Assembly (NCBI RefSeq): GCF_000003605.2
Contig: NW_003119924.1
Coordinates: forward strand, 178,694 to 210,622
Origin: Saccoglossus kowalevskii
Lineage: Eukaryota > Hemichordata > Enteropneusta > Harrimaniidae
Direction: 5' to 3'
DNA: 31,929 nt
Shown here: positions 1 to 10,482 of the stretch, piece after piece
How positions within the stretch are numbered: position 1 is the stretch's first letter
Layout: the number at the start of each line of letters is the position of its first letter
Notes under the pieces: generated by a model
Database searches by the model: none
The model's input: the letters and a program-made list of their open reading frames with translations, nothing else
What the model was told of the DNA's origin: nothing
Made by a program: the position numbers and the translations under genes

Positions 1-167
1 AGTCCATACACAGTCCTAAATGCAATTATTCATATTTCATTTACTGAAGATACCATTAGAATGAATACGCTCGCTCATGGAACCGCAAATCAAACAGAAC
101 GGCGGTACAACAGTGTGGTGTTCGAGCTATTAAAATACAGAGTAGGTCTAGTTTAAAAATATTCATA

Positions 168-173
168 TTTAAT
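168..173 (-). terminator. Gene A poly(A) signal (ATTAAA)
   Basis: ATTAAA on the minus strand, about 100 nt after the TAA at 277-275. It is the common variant of AATAAA and lies in A+T-rich sequence. It is the first such hexamer after the stop; cleavage would be expected around 145-160. Such hexamers also arise by chance in DNA this rich in A+T. Confidence 0.5.
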
Positions 174-274
174 ATTTAGATGACATACTTTGTATTATGT
201 CTATTTCTATTGAATCATAATATTGTCCAGTTCGCCTTTCTCGTTCGTTGTGTATAGCATTGAAGTTTTGTGAA

Positions 275-287
275 TTATTTTCGGCAA
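275..287 (-). CDS. Gene A exon 5: 13-nt terminal coding exon with the last cysteine
   Basis: A good acceptor (CTTTTTCAG) is followed in the needed phase 2 by codons giving His (split), Cys, Arg, Lys and a TAA stop. Gene B's last exon, found independently, gives Gly, Cys, Arg, stop. The shared Cys-Arg makes eight cysteines in each protein, an even number suited to full disulphide pairing. The 3' UTR would run to about position 150. Confidence 0.75.
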
Positions 288-3200
288 CTGAAAAAGATTG
301 GAAACGAAGAGCGTTAAAATAGTTAAACAATATACTAAAAAGGAAATGTACACAGTGATTGTCAATATGCACATGAATATGCATATGCATAAAACATGAT
401 TTTGCACCACACATTTACATTTTTACCTGCATTCATGTGCATGATATCGACAACAACACGACCAGCGTGACCAACAGTGGGTTTTAATGACTTATTCGGG
501 CAAAACAATCATAATCTATAATTTAAGACTGAAAACAAGATTCTTACTGTAAATCCGGATCCGGAGATCGAAAGGCTTCTGCGAGGGCATCCAGTGACCC
601 ATGCCCCTGAAACTCGTCTGCTTCACTGGCGTCGCCATTGTAATTACCACATAGACCGCAAAGGTTGCCAGCAGCTCCTTCGTATGTTATAAAGATGTCC
701 AATCTTTTCTTTTCACAATCGAAGACGGCTCTGTATTGGTTGAACGATTCAACTACAATGAATTCACCGACGCGTTCTATACTTCCGTGGTTTGGAAAGT
801 TTCTAAACGGTTGAGATTCAAGGTCCATATTCCGTCCATTCAACTGCAAATACAAACATAACAGATGCAATTGCTACAGAAAGAGATAAACTTGATACAC
901 ATTTCCTTCATGATGTTGCCAATAAATCATAATAAAAAAAAAACATAACTGATTGACCTTCTCAATTGTTATTTACACACATTAAAATTTCCCTCTAAGC
1001 AACCCCTCTAGGGAAAATGCGCGTCAACGACGTCACACATACGTCAAAAGAACAGGATGTTGTTAAAAGCAATAACCATATCTGGTTGTGTAATAGTTCA
1101 TCATTTAAATATATCCAAAACAACAGACAAAAATAATATCGACGATGTGTACGACATTTTCTGTCCACCGGTGAAGCCCTTCGTCGCAAGAGGGCGCTAG
1201 AATGTCTATTGTGAAAGTACCTTAGTTTATACCTAGTGTTACTAGTGTTGAAATAATCACGGCTCTTGCTACATTACCTTCTAGTTGGATGGAACGGAAA
1301 ATTACCCTACCTTGACACTGCAATCTGGAGCGATAACTTCGGTAAAGTGACCTGTGCCAAATCGACGCAAAATTACACCAACAATACGGGTATGGCCAGG
1401 TCGCTTGGGATTTATCTCCTTGGTGCGAACTGATATAACTTGCCATGGCCTTGTAGCAAACGTTCCACCACACCAAGCAACGACAGCGTAACTGCAATTT
1501 CCCATATGATCATACTTGAGTCCATCGAAGGTGAGATAATGGGGGTCGCCTTTAATTATACATGCTGAAAAGCAATTTACATAATATTGTTTATAATATT
1601 CCGTTCCTATAAGTATCGCCCTCTATCAACAAGGCGCTTCTGTGGCGTAGGTGCAAGGATTCGCTAGTTTCCGGCGTCTCCTGCGAATGGCGCAGGAAAA
1701 TAGTAATCGCCATATTGTTCCACTGGGCAGAGATTTTAAAACATCCCAATTCTCGCTCTTCGCAAACAAGTCTGTAATACTGCAATAACTCCATACCCAT
1801 TCAGTCTACCTGGTTCTGACATTTCCCGACATTTGTATGCGAAAGAATTTTAGAATCGCGCAACTTTTGAGAGTAAAATCAAACCCCCGATCTATATAGA
1901 AAAGGACCACGGGCGTAATCGCTGACGTAAGGTAACCAAACGAGATACAAGGTGAGATAATAAAACGCGGACCAATCAGAACCAGCCAATCAGAATGGGC
2001 CAATCAGATTGGCCGGAACCATTACTAGTTACCGGTGTCTTGCGCCATGACACCTGTGCAACGGACGCTGTTCGTATCGTCCATAACATTTTCTTTTGTT
2101 TTGTAAAATCGGTTTTAGTATAATACGAACGACTATACAATGTAACAAATGTGAACGACATTGCTTACAGATATATACGCCATTTTATGATCACAGATTC
2201 GCTTCACTACTAGAGGGCGCGATTTATAGAAACGGCATATTAATATATACATGTACTACTTAATATGGAGTTAGAATAATTCGTAATGATAATGGGTATT
2301 AATTCAATTTATTTTCAATAATGAACGATTAATAAACTACTGAGTGATAAGTAAAGTTGCCTACGAACAACATCGTACTGCCACAAAGTGTGCTGTGTCG
2401 AACCTTATCCAATTAGATTATATAAATACATCACGTGATACATGTATCCATGGAACATTTTTGTTATAACGTAATAAAAATCGGATATTCACTTATTAAA
2501 TGTATCGGACAGACACGTACTTGGTAATCCACCACGCTTTCGTAATACCTGGAGTCCATAATATCATCCATAATACCGCATATACGGGAGAAAACAAACA
2601 TTGACAAATAAATAAATCAGAATTAGTAATATATTTCATGCTAAGAATATATAAAATAACACGTATATGAATACTGATTGGATAGAGATAGTTGCGGGAT
2701 GTATTGTCCGCATAATTCAGTCAATTAAACCGTTACCGATTCACAATCCGCAAAAATGTGAAACACATTTCTGCAAACAGAGAAGTTGAAGGATTATGAA
2801 ATGACGTCACAAATATATGCGGTTTTATATCACATACGCTTTCAAATCGACATTTGAAACTACTAAAATCATTCGAATTATTATAATTCCTTAAATATTT
2901 CAAAAAATATTGGGTAAAACCACTAACACCATAATTTAACGGCGTATTTTGTGATACTTGGCAATGATGTTAGGTTAAGTTCAGCTGTTTGTTATCACAT
3001 GCAAGAGTGAATCTCTACTGTGTGGCGTAATACAGAACAGATCGAAAATGCATATCACATAGTTTGACATCATATATTGCCGACCCCTATTTCATTGTAC
3101 GCACTGCCTGACGGAGCTTTTGGGTGTATATAAGATGCGATAACTATTGTAGTAGAAATCGTTCAACTTATGTGTGCATTTTCAAAATTATTAATCATCC

Positions 3201-6200
3201 TATAAATCGTATGAAATAAAAAAAAAAATATGGCGAATTTGAGCAAATATCACGAACGTTGCAGAAACGTACAATGCACTACATACAAGCGTTGTGAAGT
3301 AGAACACTGTAGTTTTAAAAAAAATAGCATACAAGCCGCTCGCAATGATATATTTCTATTCAATGTTATTTCAGCAATAGTTCCACTTTTCAACAAAACA
3401 CCGTTTATTTCCTTCGGACTGGGGAAATATGCATGTGACAATGGTATGATCTAACGCTATTTTATTTTAGGTTCACCTAAGCAGACACTCGTGAATACCG
3501 CCAGAGTAGATTAATATTCTCAGCTCGGATTGATACACAACTCAGCAGGTAATCACTCGTGTCTGCTGACGTCAGCCTAACATACTGTGGGATTATATAT
3601 ACGTATATAATAATTTAATAACCTTCTCATTAATATTTAATCATACAAACGTGCGTATTTTTTTTTGAATGATAAACAAATGCAGAGGATAATACTGGAA
3701 ACAAACTTATAAAAGTGTAAGTTAAGAATGTACTATACATATGTAACTATTGGGAAATTAATTAATTTGCGCGGAAATATTCAGAACTGGGCATTTATCC
3801 ACTATTCACAATAACACATCCAATTATTGTTTCTGTTGAACAGCGTGAGAGAGTTATCGAGAGGTTAATTACAGTATGCCCTTCTTATATGCTTATAGTA
3901 TGACTGGCGTATATTCAAATCAAATGGGCACAAACGATAGATGAAATGTCACAACAGTAGTCGAATTCAAGCACAGTGCCAAGACGTTCCCTGCATAAGA
4001 CAAAATATAGCAACGATCTAATATAGCCAGCAAATATGTTTTCCGTTCACTGTGAGATCTCGCACCACAGAGCGTGAAATGTGTGGACCAAACGTGGCGT
4101 CTACTGCAAAAATTTGATTTTGTAGCTGAATTTCTTTTTTTTTGTAGTTTAATATCGAAATGCCTAGCTTCCAAATAGGAATATGATGTTGAGGTACACT
4201 TACTACAACTTACTACAGCCAAACCATTGGAAAGCGTGAAAAAGCCCCCCAACATAATTTCGTGTTTGTCGAATCCCATGCTATGTTTTGACGACGTTAC
4301 TACGCTATGCCCTTTGTTTGTCCTGTTTTTACGTTCGATTTCACGCATAACGCGGTGAACGGAAATTAATGGTCCTTTGAATTATTACACCGATCAAAAT
4401 AAATAGTATAGTCATAAAGTAATGATATTCAGCATTAGACTAAAATGTCTGCTCATCACAAGTTATTAAAATAAAAACAGGTTTCAATAGACTAGAATAT
4501 AGTAGAAGAATTCCGTCCGTTTGGTTCAAAACAAACTTGGTGATTAAAATGTTGTCATTTGAAGGGTACAATATATTATATATATTATAGTAATGCTGGC
4601 ATACTAATAGGGGAAATCGAAAAAATAAAACTGAAGCGCACAATCGTAGCTTATGTTTTGTTTTTATATACATGTTTATTAAGTTAATTTGTGTATCATA
4701 GTAACAACCCTACACGGCGGAGCTACGTCACAAGACGTCCCACGTTGCTAAGACGCGTATAATTTTACCAGGTTTTTCTATGGGCTCTGCGCGAGCTGAT
4801 ATGGAACGCCAGTCGAAGAGCCGGTGAAAATAGCTAAAAAACAACACACACTCATCAGTTATATATGTTACACACACAGAGGTAATCTTGTTACACTGTT
4901 CAGGGGGGGGGGGAGGCTCAACCACAATCCCAAAGTGCCGTTTTTTCAGAATTTTTCAAGCGGTGAAAATGGACGGTAATCCGCCCGAGAATATTATGAT
5001 TGTAATGTTCGCAAAACTGTGTTAGAAGCGTTGATATTTGTGTTCTGTAACGGCTACTGTATTCGCTATATATCCGCCAAAAACCGAACATGTCCAGTCA
5101 CCGAATCACACGGGATTCTCCGTTCGACGATCAAAGGGATATAATAGGTATCAATAATCAATGTGAAGCATTTTCATTACGATTACTCTGGAATGCACAC
5201 CATCTTTTTCAGTTGTTTTTGGTATAGCCATTATGTACCTCTCATTTGAATTTATAGGATGGATATATAATAATGTCCAAATAAACGTCGAGCATTGAAG
5301 ATTGAACGCTTCTGCAGCAGAATTCGAACAACAAACATGGCGTGATAAATTATAACTAACGATACTTTGTTGATAAAAGTTACAATGCGTCCAGCTTCGA
5401 TTAGTATACCCAGTAACTTTCAGATTTAATTGTTGGCAAAGTTACTGAACTAAATTTTGCAGACAGTACAATTTTAATAATATTTAATAATCAATTAGCT
5501 CAATTGATTCGGCAATTATATTTTGTAAATACTATGCATGCATGCTTAACGTTCGTACGTGGCAAATATATGTACATATAAAAGTTGAACACGTCTTTTG
5601 TAGTTACTGTTTGGGTGTCCTTCCACAGCCAACGTAATTCGGATGAGAAACAATACTGAAATAATCAACATGTTTTGGCATGGTATAGTGTGGCACACTG
5701 AAACATTGAATATTATTATAGAATAGAGGTAGGAAAAGTGGAATTATGAGTAGAGAATTTGGGGTAACTAGAAACTTAAAAAGAAATATTCAATTTTTAA
5801 TGATGCTGGGTCTTGTTGAACTAATTTCATTTGTGTATTCGTCTGTTTGTTAAAATGTTTTACAAACGTTGTAACTTGGTCACGCGACGCATATGATAAA
5901 AGTAACTACATATAAATAAGTAGTCTCCGGGATGAGCAGATTCATCAAATAATAGGATCTAAGGCTTGAACATGATTTTAAAATGTTAACTTAATTCGAA
6001 ATATCTGATACAATGGCTGCATGCATTAGTGTCCTTCTTTCCTTTACATACTGGTGTGATCGTTATTGTAATATTATTTGTCAGTCATGCGCAGAAGACA
6101 TTAAATGTCACTTCACAGATTATTTATTCTGGACCTTGCATATGGTATAGACTCTTTAGTGATAGATTACATACTATTATTATATTTATATCAAGGAGAA

Positions 6201-9200
6201 GAAACGAAATTACCCAAAACGATAATCAAATCCATAATTAAATATAACAAATCCAACGACACAAAACAAAGGACATTACCACATACTAGTAGTCAAATCA
6301 GTGAGAAACATAAATATGGACCTCCATGCTATACATGAAATAACGCCAGGTAATTCGAAAAAAAGTGAGGTCAATGCGCTGCGCATGTGCCACCCGTCAA
6401 ATGGTTTCCTACTTGGAACATGCTGTTTACGCAATCTAATTGTAAGATAAACTTTAATTAGTCCACAGCAAAGTGTTATAATAAAGAATGGAACATTTGG
6501 TGATCCTAGTTCCCACGAATCTGCAATGGATTTTTTAACACTAAATGAATGAATGAATTAATGAATGAAAAACAGCTACACTAATTAGGATCTGGAATGT
6601 TAAGCGTCATCGTTTTATCATTCTATTAATTTCTGTATCTACCATTAAATGTGTAGAAACACAACAATACTATGTACGTTTACAGACATAAACCCACTGG
6701 GTGCAATCCAAAAGACTCTGACCAAACTGTGGGTTTATCTGTAAACCCACTCCTTCGAGTTAGTGTTTCGAGCTTAAACTGCAAAACACACGATACAATT
6801 AAAAGATTGTATTGCCAGTGCACAGCGCTAAACATATGACAATTTCCATAAATGCCATTAATGTATCGCACAATTTGTCATTTGCTTATGAATAATTCAA
6901 TGCCTAGGCTTGACATTGTCCTGTCTAATACGCGTTTTCCAATAGCTCACTCGTTAGAGATTCTACCTTCTGACGTTAATGTTGTGGGTTCAAACGTCTT
7001 CTTTGGCCAACCTTTGAAATTATTGAAAAAGAAGAAGATGCATATTTGCTCATAAACTCTAGATGTTCGAACATGGCTGGAGCTGCTCGTCTGAATACGT
7101 TAATGTAGGATTGTTTTTACCTATTACAAACTTGGTTGTGGCAGATACTGTGAAAGATTGGTTTTTGACAGGTTTAACATTCACGCGCGCGGCTAGCCTG
7201 TGTACACGTGCCAAATGCGTGTACGACTCTGCCAGCTGTCTGTCCACAGCACGCTCAACATGCTACTGTAATATATTATCTTCCATTGGGGCAGCAATTG
7301 ACAGGAATATAAGATGAAATACGCCACAGTGAAACGCGAATGGCGAATGACTGTTATGCCCTCAAATACAATGTGTGATGTGACAGCGAGTTTATTTTGT
7401 GTCATGTCTTGTCATTTGCGTTTACACACTTGATACATGAGTAAAGAACGCAAATCGACATACAGGAATCATCATTATAATGTTAAACAGCTTATTTATT
7501 TCATTCAATCAAAATGAGATTATAAATTGGTGAACGTCATTCACGCATAGTTTAAATATGAGATTTCAATCGAAATGCAATAACGACTATTGCGCATACG
7601 ACAAATTAATCAAACAGCTATGCATCAATATCTTACACTTGACCTTAATGGTGTTGTCTGCATAATGACATTGTGAAACAGATTTATGAAGTTATTGTAC
7701 TGAGCCGGAAAATCCACTGTGTTCTTTTAATCCATCAGATGTATCATATTTATATCCTTTAATTAATTCTTAACAAATTGATTTTGAACATTGACCATAT
7801 CATTAAGTATGTTTGTTTGGCGAAAATTTCTGAACGATACACATCAAAGGGCCACAGATTGCCTAATATGACAATAGGCATAAAGCAGTCAAAACTTTGA
7901 TCTGGTCAAAGTCAGTTGTTAATTACGTATTCAACGGTGAATCGCATGCTTTAACACACGGGGAGGAGATAGAGTACGGATGATTTATAGAGTGTGTCAT
8001 CCGAATCACACTGTAATACCAACAGCTGTAACGAGACATGATATAGCAACAACTGTCAAACTGGTTATTTTCTATTCGTGAAAATTGCATTACCATGCCT
8101 GTATCGCTAATATATGTAGTTATTATCTGATTCATACATTCACAGTACTAACTAGTATACAACTGAAAAGTAACACGTGGCATTTGTCAGCTAGCAACAT
8201 GGGAAAACGAGTTAAAAACCTGATCATGTGAATGAGACACTCTCTAAAAGTCACTGAGTATGCTACTATAACAACCCATACACAGTCTAAAAGCCTATAT
8301 ATAAGCGAATACGATAGAGTATATGCCGTATATGTTTGTCTAGGGGATTACCAGACTAACAATTCAAAAACTAAGAGTGGTTTTAGTCTTTGTGAGTGTT
8401 GTTTGTTTTGTGAACAGTTTTCGTGTATATGCACTGAATCAGTCAGTGTCTTTTACTGCCTGTCAAAATTGTTCAATGAAATGCAAATAGCATATCTGTA
8501 GTTCTTTGGTTGTAGCGAAAAAAAAACAGATAAGAAGAAAAAAAATAACGTTTAGTGTAATTAACAGGTCATTTGCGTGACCGGCAGTTTTCTAGTCGGA
8601 ATTTTAAAACACAACAAACAGCGAATATGCTGGTCTAGTAATCCCCGACATCTGTGGTACTGTGGTACGGTACATTCACTACCGTATTCGCCTATATCTA
8701 AATTTTTAGATGATGTATAGGTAGTTGTTTTAGTGTAATTTTAGAAGATGTCCGATTCATAGACCGATTTGTAACGTTTTCCCTTGTTTCCGCCTTAACT
8801 AAACAACCAATGAAATGTCAAATATGCTCATGGTAAAGATATGGAAATCCATAATGAACTGAACTCACATTGAAAGTCGATTGAGCATTGAGTTTTCTGT
8901 TAAACTTGTGTTATGTTTTGTGTCAACGATTATGGTATTGATTTTCAGGTGAATAGTAATAATTCCTAATGGTTTACATAAAGGAATATTTGGTTTTTCA
9001 AAAACAAAAAAATGAACACACCCTACTTTATATGCGGCCTTCCACTTTATATATGATTCCATTCAATCAATACTGATGCTAACTAAGATTATCTGTATGT
9101 TATCACATATAGCCACAAGCTCGTTATATTTACCAAACAAAAATCTGAATATTAATGCCAGTGAAAAGCCTTGGTTTAATAGTTTGGGCTGAAGATGAAA

Positions 9201-10260
9201 TATCTCTCGCTGTGTAGACTTGGTGATGGTAAAAGTAAAACCATCCTTTTTGCCATAACGTCTGACAGACAGAATACCTTCAAAGAGTAAAATTCAAGCC
9301 ACAGCTCTAAATATAAACAGAAGAAGCCGATTCTGAAGTTTCCATTAGTCAAAATCAACGCACATTTTAGTGATTTTTATATTTAGTATTATAAATGATA
9401 CGTATAAAATGTACTAAAACTAATTGTGTTTTAAAATGCCCACAAACACCAATCAAAATATAAACGCCAATGGCGATCTCTAAATAATATATATAAATGT
9501 ATATAATTATTATTAGTATCCACTACTTATAATTATTTATAGTATCTTAAGAACCAAACGAACGCCGTATCAAAGCTCAGAGCAATTATGTGAACGCTTA
9601 CTGACTGTGTTCGTGCGACGCAATGAATGGAAATTTCCCTATATATTCGTCGGTTGTCCGAAACATGATAGTTTATTTGATAGTTTTTATCTGTAAAATT
9701 GAAAAGTCACAGTATGGTGTAAATAAATTATGAATATGGGGTATATAAAGGAAGATTTGTTGTAACACTATATATAATTGCTTTCCTAAATCACTGCGAT
9801 TCATCACCAGTTAAATCTGGGATTGTACAAAACAGGCCACAGAGCAAAGCATAGTAACGTTCATGCACCGTGACATTAGGAATGTTAAATTACAATTATG
9901 GCAAATACATCAAAGGAGACCGACAAGTACATTACCCTGTAGAATACAAACATATACACACGTTAGACAGATATGTAAATCCATCACTGAATATTTTGTT
10001 TTCCTCAACCGCCTTCTTTAGTAGCAATTATAGCAATATGCTTCGCATAAAACGAGTATATGTTTATAGCTGATGTTGTTGACACCACTCAACACACATA
10101 CGAATTAGAATCACCTTGACAACTGAGATTGTGTGTATACAAATATTATGCCGACACGTTTACTCTGTGATCGGCAGAAGTAACATTTCCCTGTACTCAC
10201 GTGAGGAGCCCCGTAAACAACACTGAGAAAGAAGAGGACTCCTAATCCGGTGCGTATCAT
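275..10260 (-). CDS. Gene A: secreted single-VWD-domain protein, 5 coding exons, 216 aa
   Basis: Joined minus-strand exons are 10260-10201, 2548-2521, 1564-1311, 843-548 and 287-275, 651 nt including the stop. Residues 1-17 look like a signal peptide with cleavage near VYG|AP. The VWD domain runs from about residue 31 (CIIKGDPHYLTFDG) to about 205, with CGLCGNYNGD at 176-185 and DEFQG following. Cysteines are at 31, 53, 61, 111, 157, 176, 179 and 214, all aligned with gene B. N52-C-S is a possible N-glycosylation site. There is no C8, TIL or second VWD domain, so the protein is far smaller than VWF, mucins or zonadhesin. Known: VWD domains are extracellular, disulphide-rich folds, often Ca2+-binding. 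Inferred: a small secreted extracellular or mucus/matrix protein; function unknown. Intron phases 0, 1, 0, 2 match gene B exactly, which supports the model. The weakest part is the microexon and its link across a 7.65-kb intron. Confidence 0.82.
548..843 (-). CDS. Gene A exon 4: C-terminal half of the VWD domain
   Basis: 296 nt. The acceptor is TTTGCAG|TTG and the donor TTTACA|GTAAGA; it enters in phase 0 and leaves in phase 2. It encodes LNGR, VFDC, GNLCGLCGNYNGD, DEFQG and the tail SPDPDL. The CGLCG pair and the acidic Asn/Asp cluster are the VWD hallmark and the usual Ca2+-binding area. It shares LNGR, GNLCGxCGNYNG and PDPD with gene B exon 4. Reading through the donor gives an immediate stop (CAG TAA), which could be mistaken for the gene end. 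Confidence 0.93.
844..1310 (-). other. Gene A intron 3 (phase 0), with CTCF-like site
   Basis: 467-bp intron between GTAGGG and TTTGCAG. The sequence at 1184-1198 contains AGAGGGCGCT, similar to the CTCF core. No coding signal seen. Confidence 0.7.
1311..1564 (-). CDS. Gene A exon 3: N-terminal half of the VWD domain
   Basis: 254 nt. The acceptor is TTTTCAG|CA and the donor AAG|GTAGGG; it enters in phase 1 and leaves in phase 0. It carries the VWD entry motif C-I-I-K-G-D-P-H, then TFDG, the Cys pair in GNCSYAVVAWC and a C-terminal PDCSVK. It aligns along its length with gene B exon 3, including ILRRFGTxHFTEVI and GHT, and is one codon longer. Confidence 0.92.
1972..2013. repeat. 14-bp tandem repeat of CCAAT boxes (x3)
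   Basis: CCAATCAGA begins at 1972, 1986 and 2000, exactly 14 bp apart, followed by an inverted ATTGG. CCAAT is the NF-Y core. The run lies in gene A intron 2. Confidence 0.75.
2207..2221 (+). promoter_or_regulatory. CTCF-like site
   Basis: CTACTAGAGGGCGCG matches 13 of 15 positions of the vertebrate CTCF consensus CCASYAGRKGGCRSY by eye. Binding is inferred. Confidence 0.35.
2521..2548 (-). CDS. Gene A exon 2: 28-nt microexon
   Basis: Found by looking for the counterpart of gene B's microexon, because exon 1 ends in phase 0 while exon 3 needs one base before it. A stretch of exactly 28 nt lies between CCAG and a GTACGT donor and reads VLRKRGGLP plus one base of the next codon (Thr). It aligns with gene B's VLVRQEGP and joins in frame to CIIKGDPH. 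The upstream pyrimidine tract is weak, which lowers certainty. The Arg-Lys-Arg run could be a proprotein-convertase site; gene B lacks it. Confidence 0.68.
4728..4995. other. GC-richer patch with CRE-like sites and an 11-G run
   Basis: It stands out from its A+T-rich surroundings: GGAGCTACGTCACAAGACGTC (4730-4740 region) holds two CRE/ATF-like sites, followed by GTTGCTAAGAC, which resembles an RFX half-site. A run of 11 G is at 4903-4913. A short plus-strand frame from ATGGACGG near 4970 ends at TAG after 18 codons. It may be an enhancer, an alternative promoter or an inserted element. Confidence 0.3.
6542..6569. repeat. GAAT simple repeat
   Basis: Imperfect (AATG)n run. A similar run is at 19269-19290. 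Confidence 0.7.
6936..7060 (+). repeat. tRNA-derived SINE
   Basis: A-box-like ATAGCTCACTCGTTAGAG (6942-6959) is followed about 26 bases later by a B-box-like GGGTTCAAACG (6985-6995), the order and spacing of a tRNA-type RNA polymerase III promoter. The 5' stem and anticodon arm are not convincing as a working tRNA. The 3' part CTTCTTTGGCCAACCTTTGA is echoed at 16958-16985 (CTTCTTCGACCAACCTTTAA), suggesting a dispersed family. Confidence 0.6.
7063..7317 (+). other. Unassigned Cys-rich open frame
   Basis: 84 codons from ATG, starting just after the SINE and less A+T-rich than its surroundings. The C-terminal half has LCTRAKC, ASC and CYC. No signal peptide, promoter or homologue is recognised. 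It overlaps gene A intron 1 on the opposite strand. It could be part of a repeat or chance. Confidence 0.15.
10201..10260 (-). CDS. Gene A exon 1: signal peptide
   Basis: Encodes the 20 residues MIRTGLGVLFFLSVVYGAPH and ends in phase 0 at a strong donor (CAC|GTGAGT). It has the usual secretory layout: a short Arg-containing start, the hydrophobic core GVLFFLSVV, then small residues for cleavage. The chosen ATG lies about 72 nt downstream of a TATA box, and the exon matches the layout of gene B exon 1 (both end Ala...His and in phase 0). Confidence 0.85.
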
Positions 10261-10330
10261 GGTAATGGAGTGTGTGAAGCGATCTGTCGAATTTTGACAA
10301 TTTCACTTCGACGATGACACCGGATGGTGC

Positions 10331-10363
10331 GACTATATAAGCTCATGAATTATGCATGAGTCA
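10331..10363 (-). promoter_or_regulatory. Gene A core promoter: TATA box and AP-1-like site
   Basis: On the minus strand GCTTATATAGTC (10342-10331) is a good TATA box about 72 nt before the ATG at 10260. It predicts transcription start near 10300-10308 and a 5' UTR of about 45 nt. Just upstream, 10357-10363 reads TGAGTCA, a perfect AP-1 consensus. Both are seen directly; their use is inferred. Confidence 0.65.
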
Positions 10364-10442
10364 TCTCTACCTCTTTTCTCCGTGATTGGCAGAAGACTTC
10401 AAACTTTAATCTGATGTCAAAGGGGTGTAATGTAATAACCTT

Positions 10443-10482
10443 ACGCATTTCCGGTTCAACATACGCACTTCCGGTTCAACGT
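10443..10482. repeat. Two 20-bp tandem units with ETS-type cores upstream of gene A
   Basis: Two adjacent 20-base units, ACGCATTTCCGGTTCAACAT and ACGCACTTCCGGTTCAACGT, differ at two positions. Each contains TTCCGG, the reverse of the CCGGAA/T core bound by ETS-family factors. They lie about 105-145 bp upstream of the TATA box of gene A, so they could be a duplicated promoter element. Confidence 0.6.

Larger units (their letters stand above)
1565..2520 (-). other. Gene A intron 2 (phase 1), motif-rich
   Basis: About 960 bp between the microexon and exon 3. It holds a three-unit CCAAT repeat (1972-2013), TGACGTAA-type half sites and a CTCF-like core at 2207-2221. Longer open frames here show no recognisable domain. 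Confidence 0.6.
2549..10200 (-). other. Gene A intron 1 (phase 0), about 7.65 kb
   Basis: A+T-rich, with no ORF I recognise. It includes a GC-richer patch with CRE-like sites and an 11-G run (4728-4995), a GAAT simple repeat (6542-6568), a tRNA-like SINE (6936-7060) and a Cys-rich open frame on the plus strand (7063-7317). A 142-codon open frame on the minus strand (4348-3920) has no known domain. Gene B's matching intron is only about 1.66 kb. Confidence 0.6.

Noticed and set aside
544-547. Gene A ending at the TAA just after exon 4
   Set aside because: The bases form a good GTAAGA donor in the same phase as gene B's exon 4 donor, and a matching last exon with Cys-Arg-Lys-stop lies at 287-275.
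3920-4348. 142-codon open frame on the minus strand as a gene
   Set aside because: No recognised domain, signal peptide or splice context; it lies in the long intron of gene A. Kept only as an observation.
4960-5025. Plus-strand coding start ATGGACGGTAATCC after a pyrimidine-rich acceptor-like stretch
   Set aside because: The frame stops after 18 codons and I found no convincing donor or next exon.
6370-6400. Third copy of the MITE-like element (GCGCTGCGCATGTG)
   Set aside because: Only about 15 bases match and the flanks do not.
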